A stretch of DNA of 21,559 nucleotides from Paratrimastix pyriformis (Eukaryota > Preaxostyla > Paratrimastigidae), in assembly GCA_027972325.1 (NCBI GenBank), contig JAPMOS010000391.1, positions 1-21,559 of the forward strand, in the 5' to 3' direction. This document shows, one piece after another, positions 10,117 through 18,356 of this stretch. Both the position numbers and the translations under genes were made by a program. Each line of letters opens with the position of its first letter. The first letter of the stretch is position 1. The notes under the pieces were generated by a model that saw nothing but the letters and a program-made list of their open reading frames with translations, ran no database searches and was not told the DNA's origin.

Positions 10117-13100
10117 TCAGGGGCGGGTGGGGCGGGTCGTGGGCCCTGGGCGGCCGCTACGGCGTGGCCAGGGCGCGGGGCCCGCCGCGGCAGCTGCGCC
10201 GTTGCGCATGGTCATGAGCGCGAGGGCGTCCCGAACCAGAAGGGTCGAGACGGAGGAGAGGGCCCGCTGGAGGTCGGTTCGCGCGGCAGGGGGGTCGGCC
10301 GGTGTCAGCCGCGACAGGGCCTGGCATGTGGCCCGGGGCACGGTCCCTCGGGCCGACAAGATCACCGGCACCGCGCGGCAGGGCTGCCCGGTGGCCTCCG
10401 TGACGGCCTGGCAGAGGGCGACGTAGTGGGCCGCCTTGGCCGCCGCCCGCGCCGGCCAGTCGTGGGTCTGGCCAGTGATGGCCACGTCGAGCAGCCACCA
10501 GGTGCCGTCAGAGCCACGGGACTGCAACACCAGGTCGGGGTGCACGTCGCGGAGGGCGGCGGGGAGCTTGGCCAGCAGGGTGGGTGGGAAGGCGGGCGCA
10601 CAGTTGGTTGCCGACACGCCCATATAATGCCGCGTGACCCAGTCGCGTTGCCCGCCGAACCAGGCCCAGAGTCGGCGGACCACACGGTCGTGGCGGGCCG
10701 TGTAGAAGTCGTGGTACCTGCCGCAGCCGGACAGCAGGTGGGACATGGTCTCGGGGCCGCCGTGGCAGAGTGGGCAGGTGACCCCACCGGGGCGTCGCCG
10801 GCAGATGCTGAGGCCTTCCGCGCGTATCGGCACCGAATGGTTTGCAGGGTGGGGAAGGTGCCGAACAGCAGCCAGACGAGCCGGCGCACCTTCCAGTCGG
10901 GGGCGGCCTGCTGGCGCCAGGCGGGCGCGGCCAGCTTTGCTCGAGGCCGTCCAGGGTGACCCCGAGGAGAATCGGCTGCGCCGGGGGCCCAGCCGCGGGC
11001 CTCCTCCTCGCACTGGAGGGCCTGGCAGAATCCCCGGGCCACCGCGAGCGTGAAGGGTCGGGTGGGGTACGGCAACGGGGCGTCCTTGGGGCCCGAGGGG
11101 CGGAAGGGCATCTCCGGCGGGCAGGCCAAGCCCTGTTGGATGGGGGTGGCGGGCCGGCCTTGTCGGTGGGGGCAGGGCTGCCGCGGCCTCGCCGGCCAGC
11201 CGGTCGGCCTGCAAATTGCCCCACAGGTGGGGGCAGCCGGGGCCACCGCGTCCACGTGGGAGGGCACGTGATGGCAGAGGAGGCGCGGCCACCGGGAGAC
11301 CAGCTCGTCCCGGAGTCGGAGGACCTCCTGCTGCGACTGGGTCAGGCAGGTGGCGCGGCACAGGGCACCGAGGGCGTACTCGCTGTCCGACAGCAGCAGC
11401 ACGCACCGGTCTCGGCCGACCCGCTCCCGGCCGAGGAGGTCGATGGCCAGCCGGATGGCCTCGATCTCGGCCTGGGCGTTGCTTGTGGGCCACTGGAGGG
11501 TGCGGCGCAACGACAGTGCGCGGCCGTCGGGGTGGATCAGGACCGCGGCGGCGCCCCGCGGAGCTGGCCCTCAGGGCCGCACTCGAAGGACCCGTCGGTG
11601 TAGACCTGGATGGCATCGGCGGGCATGGCGCGGAGGACATCGACAACTTTCATCAGGCGCAGCTCCTTGCGGCGCGCGGGCTCGGGGTCACTGCCCCGGC
11701 AGCGGGGAACAGTCGGCCACCCCGGATCAGGTGGCTGGTCAGCAGCCACCCGCCCTGGCCCCGCGCCAGAGTGAACGAGTGGCGTGTCTGCGCCTCGGCC
11801 AGCCACTGCCAGAGGCTGCGTGGGGTGGGGGCCACGAGCCCCTTTGGTGGGGGCGGCGGGCGGGTTGCGGGGATATCGTGGGTCGGGCGGCGGCCGCCAG
11901 GGCCCGGGCCATGGCGTTGGGGCGCTCCCACTGGGCGATGAACTGGCCGTTGGGGGGCGGGGTGAGGAGCCGGGCGATCAGGCAGAGGTGGGCTTGGCGC
12001 AGGGAGGCCTCGATCCTCGGGAGACCCGGGCCTTGGCCGGCCAGGAAGAGGAAGTCGCGCGGGACACCCGGGAAGAAGCGTTTGTCGGTCCTCAGTGGGC
12101 GACCCGTGAGCCATGCGGAGGCGTACCGGGCCAGGTCGTCCTCGAGGGCGCGGCACTGCTCCGTCGATGGACAAATCGCCGTCATGCCATAGAGTAGCGT
12201 CGGGAAGGCCCATTCCCTGACGCACTCGATTTTCGCCAGGGGCGGCAGAGCGCAGGCATGGATGCGGGCCAGCCGGTCGTTCCAGGAGGCCGTGATGCGC
12301 TGGAGGTGGTCGTCCCAGGAGCCGTCGAAGCGCACGGTGTATCCCAGGTAGGTGTAGGTGGTGGTGTCGCCCATGGCCGGGATGGGCTGACCTTGGAGCT
12401 GCAGGAGGAAGCCCGGCTGGGCGTGGCCCTTGTCGGCGGCCAGGATGGCGCATTTCTTCGCATTCAGGCGCAGCCGGGCCCAGGCCAGGAAGGCCTCCAG
12501 CCTGTCGCAGAGCACCCGCAGGGCCGCGTCGCTGGCGGCGGTCACCACGAGATCGTCGGCAAAGGCCTGGCAGCTGGCGGCGGTGGTGGGGTCCCCGGCC
12601 AGGCCGGCACCCAGCGGGCCCAGGGTCGGGTCGGGCAGCTCGAGCCAGCGGAGGAGCGGATCAAGGGCGAGGAGGAACACCACCGGGCTCAGTGCGTCGC
12701 CTTGTTTGACCCCCTTTCAAGAGCGATTGGGGAGGGGCTCGTCGGGGCGGCCCCGGTCGTAGCAGTCCCGCCAGGTCATGGAGAGCCCCTGGTAGAGCTC
12801 GAGGATGGCCGCCTGCAGGTGGCCGGGGATGCCGGCCAATCTCAGGCCTTTCCGGATGACATACGCTTCCACCGACCCGAAGGCATTCGTCAAATCCAGA
12901 AAAAGTAGGCGCAGAGGGTCCCCGGCCACCCGCCGGCTCTCCATGGTGGCCAGCAGGGTGCTGACGTGGAGCAACGGGCCGAGCGCCGGCGCGAAGCCGT
13001 GCTGAGAGGGGGCGAGTCGGCCCGGATGGCCGAGGAAGTCCGTGAGGCGGTGCGCCAGGATGCCGCTGTACAGTTTGGCCAGGACGTCGCACAGGGCCAC

Positions 13101-14586
13101 GTGGCGCCAACTCGAGACGGCCGTGGGGTCCTTGCCTCGCTTCAGGAGTAGCACGGCCGTGCTCGCGCGCCAGCGGGCAGGGGTGGACTTGGTCTGCCAG
13201 CAGGCACGGAGGAGAGCCACCAGCGCGCCGAGGAGGGCCGGGTCCTTGACTAGGTGCTTGAGGGCGTCGATGCCGGCCCCGTCGCTGCCAGGCGCGGTGT
13301 GGGGTGCGGCCTTGCCGACCTGGTCGACCACTTCTTGCTCGGAAATGTCGGCCTCGAGGGCCGCCGCCTCGGCCGGGGTGAGGGGCGGGGTTGTCGCTGC
13401 CAGGGTCGCCCACGGGATGCCGGGGGTGGGAGGCTCGGGGCCACCAGAGGCGGCCTCACGGCTGTGGTGCTCGTTGAGCTGTTGCCAGGAGATGGGGCAG
13501 GGCGGCCGCTGGGTGTCGCCGGCCAAGGTGGCAAAGAATCTGCGCCTGTTCTTGAAGAACAAAGACAACTGTTGGCGCGCGGCCGTGCGGGCAGCTGCGG
13601 TCCGTGTCCGGACCGTGGCCAGGTTCGCCCGGGCCTTGCGCCAGGAGAGAAGGAGGCGAGGGGGTGCGTGCTGGGGACGGCGCGTCGCGTGGCCCAGTGC
13701 GCGCAGTCGGATCTGGAGGCGGCGCACCCGCTCGCGGGCGGCCCGCAGTGGCCCCGAGGTGCCTGCGGGGCGCGGGGGGCCTGGTGGGGGTGGGGGGCGC
13801 CTGGCCGGAGTCCGCTGGGCCAGGACGGGGATGACTGCCTCGAGGATGGCCTCCGGGTCGGTCAGGGTGGCAGCGGCCCGGAGCGAGGTGCGCTCCTGGT
13901 CGGAGAGCGCGGCTGCCTCGGGCCTGGGAGGGCGACGCTGCCGGAGGGGGTCCCTGCTGAGGTTGTCGATGAGGAGCCTCGGCCGGCGGTTGGGGCCTCG
14001 GGTGGGAAGGTGTGGAGAAGGGGTCCATGTGTCACCGTGCAGCCGGTTACGGCCGTGGCGAGGTCGGTGCGGATCGGGGCGACAAGATGCAGGTGAGCAC
14101 GGTGGAGCTTGAGGCGAGCGAGGAGGGAGCAGAGGGCCCCTACAGTCTGTTTGACGGTGACGGGTTTGCGGAAGCCGCAGCCAGAGTCCGGGCGGTGCAG
14201 GAGGTCCTCCAGCTGCCTGATCTGCTCCAGCGGGGGGCCCCAGCACGCGGCCAGGAGGTGCCACCGGTGGCCCTGGGTCTGCTGTGCGCCCCGGCGAGCA
14301 GGCCGTTGTGCTGGAGGACCCGGTGGGTGAGGTTGACAGTCGTTCCGACATACACATGGCGTCTTCGGTCGGAGAGCAGGTACAGGGTGGGTACCTTGCC
14401 CTCCATGCTCGTGTGGCGGGGTGGCCCGGTCGGGGTGTTGGGTGCTTGGCGGGAGAGGTGGAGGCAGCTGGTGGCGGCCGCGCACTGGGAGGGGTGGCTG
14501 GCTCCAGGGTGGTGGCGGGGCGGGGGACCAGGCACCGGACCCGACTTGTCGGTGGTCCCCGACTTAGTGGCGAAAGGGGCGGCCAT
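10117..14586 (-). pseudogene. LINE-beta ORF2: GIY-YIG, reverse transcriptase, RNase H, Cys-His knuckle, PD-(D/E)XK-like region
   Basis: The replication protein of the element. From the Met at 14586, domains in order are as follows. GIY-YIG is at about 14400-14190 (LYLLSD, HVYVGTTVNLTHRVLQHN, QLEDLLH). A linker runs to about 13400. The reverse transcriptase is at about 13350-11950: SSWRHVALCDVLAKLY, SQHGFAPALG, FLDLTNAFGSV, KGVKQGDALSP, QAFADDLVV (catalytic Asp pair near 12560) and YTYLGYTV. RNase H is at about 11615-11185: VYTDGS, AEIEAI, LSDSEYAL, ADRLAGE, so all four acidic positions are present. The knuckle CPLC...H...C is at 10782-10726. The region HPDLVLQ, WWLLDVAITG, KAAHYVAL at 10560-10420 resembles the C-terminal restriction-like endonuclease of R2-type LINEs. 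It totals about 1490 codons and overlaps ORF1 by 23 bases. Several changes of frame occur (near 14300, 12717, 11790, 11560, 11220, 10970 and 10790). Confidence 0.83.
14190..14400 (-). other. GIY-YIG endonuclease domain of LINE-beta ORF2
   Basis: The two GIY/YIG strands appear as LYLL and VYVG, spaced by SDRRRH. TTVNLTHRVLQHN supplies the Thr, the catalytic Arg and the His-Asn of the family. A change of frame follows, then the other frame gives AQQT, a Trp and QLEDLLH, whose Glu fits the metal-binding position. The HN-x-x-L-x-G-A-x-x-T spacing is close to the SLX1-like branch. Confidence 0.75.
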
Positions 14587-15034
14587 CGGAAAGGGTGAGC
14601 TGGGCCATGGGCATGCTGTTGGGAAGGATGAATACGGTCTCGGGGGGGTAGCCCATGGCGTTTGTCGGTGGGAGAGTGCTCGCTGGTCCGCGCATCCCGG
14701 GGCGGATCGGTCGCACAGTTCTGGCTCGGGCGTTCCTCAGGGGTTGGAGAGCCTCCACCTGTGCCCAGGTCAGTGGGATCCCCGTGGGGCCTCGGCGGCG
14801 GGATCCCCTCGGGCTCGCCGCCTTCTCTGCGTGGCACCGCGAGGCCCAGTCTCGGCCTCGTCGGTCCCGGCCTCGTCGTCGGTCTCGGTGTTCTCCGCGC
14901 GGATGGCCGTTGCCCCCGCGGGTGTGGCCGCCGCCGCCCGCTGCAACCCCGCCCGCCCGAGGCGGGCGCCCCTGCCGCCGTGGGGCTGACTGTTGAAGGC
15001 GCTTGCGGGAGTCGTGGGCTCGTCGCCTCTGGCG

Positions 15035-15495
15035 GGAGGTTGAGCCGCGCCGCCGTGGCCTTCGACCAGGCCACACGTGCTCGCGCCGGCTCGGGCCGCC
15101 GTGGCATCCTCCAGCGAGGAGAACACCGCCCAAGCTTGGCCCTCACGGGAGGTTCGGACTGCGGTGGGGGCAGGGGTGAGGCCATCCGGGGCTCCGTCGG
15201 GGAAGTAGAGCTCGAACGGGCCCCTCGGCCTGTGGCCGGCCGGTCGGTGTCCCCTGTTGGCGTGCCGGGTGTGTGTCGGCGACGGCGGGCCTCCACGCGA
15301 ATGCCGAGGCGCTCGGCAGTTGACTTGGCCCACATCGCCTTCCGGGTGGCCGTCTGCATCGCCGATTCGGCTTCGGCGCGGCTCGCGAAGGACGCCCACG
15401 TCCACCCCTGCGGCTCCAGACAGCGACGGGCTTGGGCCCCTTGTCCATCTCCTGGCGGCCCCGGGGTAGAAGATCACGAAGTCCTCGCTGCTGCG
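15035..15495 (-). other. Two tandem RRM-like modules in LINE-beta ORF1
   Basis: Module 1 begins SSEDFVIFYPG and ends TWASFASRAEAESA, then MWAKSTAERLGIRVEA. Module 2 begins GPFELYFPDGAPDG and ends AWAVFSSLEDATAA, then VAWSKATAARLNLPPEA. The shared frame is hydrophobic strand, loop, W-A-x-F-x-S, Ala-rich helix, then W-x-K-x-T-A-x-R-L. This looks like an internal duplication. The aromatic strand followed by an Ala-rich helix is like the end of an RNA recognition motif, a common ORF1 fold, but that fold call is inference. Confidence 0.5.
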
Positions 15496-15859
15496 GGGCC
15501 GGTTGTGGTTGAGCGGTGCGCCCGTGTGGTCCTGGTGTTCCTCCTCGGGCGTGTTGGTGGTGGCCTGGTCGCTCGGGGAGGGGCTGACGTCTGCGGGTGA
15601 GGCGGGCCGGTCGACGGGAGGGGCAAGGAGCTGCTCCCTGGGCCGGCCTGCTGGGCCACTGGGGTGGGGTGGGCGGGGGCCGACGGGGCTGGGTCGGGTC
15701 GCTCTCTGCGTCACGGACTGCTGTCGGGGCCGATGGTGCTGCTGAGGTGGGTGGAGTAGCCGGGGTGGGCAGTGCCGCTTGGTCGTGAGACGGGATGGGG
15801 GTGGGCGCCGGAGCTGCTGCCCAGGGGCCGCCTTGAGAATCGTTGCGGCGGTGGTGACA

Positions 15860-16690
15860 TCCCACCACAAAAACAAGGAGGCGGAGGCCCTCCTCGACGT
15901 CACTCGTTGTGACCTCGGTCCTCCTCGTCCCGGAGAGGTCGAAGAGGGCCCCGTCGTTGGTCCTGAAAATGGCCGTTTCGTGGCCAGTGGTGGGGAGCCA
16001 ATGTGCCTCAGCCCCCGACGAGGCGGAAGCTCGGCCAGCCCTCCCGTTCCAGGCGTCCCGTCTTGAACGCACGTGCAATGACACCCGCGAGCTTGTCCAC
16101 CGTGACGACCAGCACCGGGGCAGGCTTGACGGCCGACAGTTCCCGCAGCTGGCCACCGCAGGAGCACTTGTCAACTCGCAGGGGTCCAGGCTGCTCGCCA
16201 GCAGGAAGGTGCTCTCGGGGTCTCCCAGGATGTCGCCGCTCCGCACTTCGCGCACAGAGAAGTCCCCGCGACGAGGCTCGGAACAAGTCTGGCCTCCTTG
16301 CGGCGGAGAGCACCGCGAGCATGAGTTCCGAGGCGTCCGCGTAGGCGCCCCGCCGGGCCCTGATGTGCGGCATGTCTCGGCTGACGGCGGTCACCACAGG
16401 CCGAATGTCCACCGCCGTCGTTGTTGAGGGTGCGCCGCCGCGGCGACGGCCGCCCCGATGACCTCGAGGACGGGTGTGCCCCGAAGCGACGCCTCGACTG
16501 GGCCGGGGCGCGAAGGCGAAGGCCGGCCAGGAGTTGCACCGTCGCCGCGTACGCGCACGACTGGCCGTCGTCATTCGTCACCCGGCCGGGATCCGCCGCT
16601 GAGGCGAAGGCGGTGGTTCTGGTGTGGCCAGGGACGGTGTCCAGAGCTTGATCGGGTGGACGGTCGAGTCGCCGCGGCGAGGCGGAGGAG
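15860..16690 (-). other. Domain resembling a ubiquitin-specific protease (USP/UCH) in LINE-beta ORF1
   Basis: In order on the minus strand are the marks of the USP fold. The Cys box is VTNDDGQSCAYAATVQLL, with the candidate nucleophile codon at 16555-16557. The first zinc-finger pair is SLCAKCG near 16250, followed by ESTFLLASSLDPCE. The second pair is KCSCGGQL near 16160, followed by KPAPVLVVTVDKL, like the family's LPxVLxIxLxRF strand. The His box is GHETAIFRTNDGALFDLSG near 15985-15935, with His and Asp candidates, closing with RLLVFV. The domain spans about 280 codons, similar to a compact USP core. It falls in three frames. If active it would cleave ubiquitin-like conjugates; another papain-fold peptidase with Cys-first order is the main alternative. 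Confidence 0.6.
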
Positions 16691-17009
16691 GTCCCCGAGC
16701 GTGAGAGCCTTGCCGTGTCGACGAAGTGCGCTGATCAGGGCCCTCCGTCTGTCCGGCTCGCTCAACTTGCCGCGGGGCACGATGCGCCGAGGCCACGCAG
16801 GCAAGACCAGTACCAGTCAGCCGGCACTTGCCACAGGATGTCGTCGAGCACGTCGTCGGGCGCGTTGGGTTCGAGCAGGGTCTCGATGTCCTCGCCTGAG
16901 ATGAGGGGATGGGGGCAGCGACTTGCTGGGCGGTGGTGTATGGGTGGCGCTGCTCTTGTCGGTGGCGGACGACCCGCCGCTGCCCGTGGCCTCTGAGGCC
17001 TCGTCGAGC

Positions 17010-17505
17010 GGCGGGAAGGGGCTGGGCCTGCTGCTGCTGGGCCTGCTGCTGCTGGGCCTGCTGCTGCTGCTGCTGGCCTGCTGCTGCTGGGCCTGCTGCT
17101 GGGCCTGCTGCTGGGCCTGCTGCTGCTGCTGCTGCTGCTGCTGCCGCTGCCGCCGCTGCTGCTGCTGCTGCTGCTGGGCCTGCTGCTGCTGGGCCTGCTG
17201 CTGCTGGGCCTGCTGCTGCTGGGCCTGCTGCTGTTGCTGGGCTTGCTGCTGCTGCTGGCCTGCTGCTGCTGTTGCTGGGCCTGCTGCTGCTGTTGCTGGG
17301 CCTGCTGCTGCTGGGCCTGCTGCTGCTGGGCCTGCTGCTGCTGGGCCTGCTGCTGCTGGGCCTGCCGCTGCTGGACCTGCTGCTGGGCCTGCTGCTGGGC
17401 CTGCTGCTGCTGGGCCTGCTGCTGCTGGGCCTGCCGCTGTTGGGCCTGCTGCTGCCTGCTGCTGCTGCTGGGCCTGCTGCTGGGCCTGCTGCTGGTGTGG
17501 CCGCT
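17010..17505 (-). repeat. Imperfect CAG/CTG repeat tract encoding Gln/Ala runs
   Basis: On the minus strand it is built of CAG triplets punctuated by GCC, giving QQQA or QQQQA units in one frame, AAAGP in a second and Ser/Pro/Arg runs in the third. Changes of frame inside the tract switch between these readings. It lies in the N-terminal part of LINE-beta ORF1. The equivalent Leu- and Cys/Ala-rich plus-strand frames have no other support. Confidence 0.93.
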
Positions 17506-17761
17506 CCTCGGGCTGTTCTCGTTGCGCGTCTGCTGGGTCGGCGGCAGCCGCGGGCACACCGCGAGTCCCCGGACTCGGAGGGTGGTCTTCAGGCTCCTTG
17601 CTGTGAGAAGGGAGGGCCGGGGCCAGTGGTTCTTGGGAGGGGAGTGAACAGGCCTCGGGAGACACTAGTTGCGCCAGAGCTCACTTCGGGCTCGTCCGGG
17701 GAGCCGAGACCGGTGGGCTCCATCCCCATAAGTGGGGGAAGAGACGACTCGAAGTCGAAAA

Positions 17762-17839
17762 GGGGCTACGGGCCCGGCCGGGTCGAACCCGGGGTCACCA
17801 GCACTGCAGTGGAGCGCTCTCCTGTTGAGCCAACTTCGA
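17762..17839 (-). tRNA. tRNA-like sequence with A and B boxes (Cys-GCA-like, probably not functional)
   Basis: The minus strand has an A-box TGGCTCAACAGG with a D stem GCTC/GAGC, a CTGCAGT segment at the anticodon-loop position (GCA) and a B-box GGGTTCGACCC. A TTTT run (17758-17761) lies directly after it, as for a Pol III terminator. D, anticodon and T regions have tRNA spacing. The anticodon stem is mismatched, the best T hairpin has a 5-base loop, and the first seven bases do not pair with the last seven. It is a tRNA pseudogene, a tRNA-derived element, or a divergent tRNA. Confidence 0.4.
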
Positions 17840-18215
17840 GTTGCATTGGAGGGGCTGTGGGTCCGTCGCTCTTCTCGGGTCCCGGGGCTGCCCCAGCGGG
17901 GCCGGACCCGGCGGCGGAAGCCGGTGGTGTGATGAGTGGTGCTTGGAATCCAGACGCCGATATATCGATCCAACTTTGGAGTTTCAATATCTGCAACACC
18001 TTCTGAGGTGTGAAGTGCCGTTCTGCGAGCAGAGGAGCCAGCTGGGCGATGAGGGTCGTTTTCTTCGATGGCGACTCATAGTCAACTCCAAGAGAAAGAC
18101 ATAATCGCTGCAGGTAGACGGTGCCCACCTTGTTCGATAGGATTGATTTCCATTCCAATTCAGGGAAGGCGCGATCCATAAGGCCCTCGGCAGGTTGTGA
18201 CTCGAGTTGTGACAT
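17766..18215 (-). CDS. Small SAP-like protein, unrecognised, 149 aa
   Basis: It begins MSQLESQPAEGLMDRAF. Residues 20-70 read as a folded helical domain: LQRLCLSLGVDYESPSKKTT and LIAQLAPLLAERHF, with the leucine pattern and GVxxxSxKKTxLI core of a SAP-type nucleic-acid-binding motif, then QKVLQILKLQSW. The remaining 70 residues are Pro/Ala/Gly-rich. Upstream sequence (18216-18355) is AT-richer than its surroundings. The last 25 codons coincide with the tRNA-like sequence at 17762-17839, so the true protein may end earlier or be spliced. It could be a 5' exon of a host gene interrupted by LINE-beta, or an extra leading ORF of LINE-beta. I cannot choose between these. Confidence 0.45.
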   Translation of the reverse strand: MSQLESQPAEGLMDRAFPELEWKSILSNKVGTVYLQRLCLSLGVDYESPSKKTTLIAQLAPLLAERHFTPQKVLQILKLQSWIDISASGFQAPLITPPASAAGSGPAGAAPGPEKSDGPTAPPMQLEVGSTGERSTAVLVTPGSTRPGP

Positions 18216-18356
18216 TCAATCGCCAAATGTATTTGAAGCAATTGTTAGGAAAGAAGGATTGATGAAGTGGAATAAGAAAAGGGGTTCGCTGGCTCGGGAG
18301 AGAAAAGGAAGTGCTCGCGGAAAAAGAAGTGCGAGTCGACAGTACCAGACAAAGCC
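18216..18356. other. AT-richer spacer
   Basis: No gene is seen. Composition is markedly more AT-rich than the LINEs on both sides, which fits host sequence, possibly the promoter side of the SAP-like ORF on the minus strand. LINE-beta homology starts at about 18357. Confidence 0.4.

Larger units (their letters stand above)
14564..17729 (-). pseudogene. LINE-beta ORF1: Gln/Ala tract, USP-like peptidase domain, two RRM-like modules
   Basis: Proposed start MGMEPTGLGSPDEPEV at 17729; another Met at 17665 opens the frame that enters the repeat tract. Order: Pro/Ser-rich head; Gln/Ala tract (about 17505-17010); acidic SGEDIETLLEPNAPDDVLDD with DILWQVPADWYW near 16890-16810; helical KLSEPDRRRALISALRRHGK; USP-like domain (16690-15860); Pro/Thr-rich linker; two related RRM-like modules (15495-15275 and 15230-15035); and a C-terminal segment with LTWAQVEALQPLRNARA and MAQLTLSDGRPFRH before the stop at 14564. 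ORF2 begins at 14586, so the ORFs overlap by 23 bases, which fits coupled translation. The reading needs several changes of frame. That all this is a single protein is inferred from orientation, spacing and conserved-looking segments. Confidence 0.6.
9927..17750 (-). mobile_element. LINE-beta: large non-LTR retrotransposon with GIY-YIG, RNase H and a peptidase-like domain
   Basis: A minus-strand LINE. Its 3' end is fixed at 9927 by comparison with two other copies (1145-1284 and 18357-20256). Its 5' end is not fixed; the first ORF1 Met is at 17729, just downstream of a tRNA-like sequence. ORF1 runs about 17729-14564 and ORF2 14586-10117, leaving a 190-base 3' UTR. Total length is about 7.8 kb. 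It has no poly(A) tail; copies end in TTCTC with zero to three extra TC units. The second copy is nearly identical, so the family moved recently. Frames change many times, some at homopolymer runs where the other copy differs. Confidence 0.87.

Noticed and set aside
10842-12192. Plus-strand ORFs of 250-280 codons
   Set aside because: They are antisense to the LINE-beta RNase H and RT domains, where catalytic motifs are clear on the minus strand.
10117-14586. Penelope-like element, because of the GIY-YIG domain
   Set aside because: The RT motifs, RNase H, Cys-His knuckle and two-ORF layout are LINE-like. Kept as the main alternative to be tested by phylogeny.
16909-18006. Plus-strand Leu- or Cys/Ala-rich ORFs across the CTG tract, like a membrane protein
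   Set aside because: This is translation of a CTG/GGC repeat. Flanking motifs and the LINE-beta context put coding on the minus strand.
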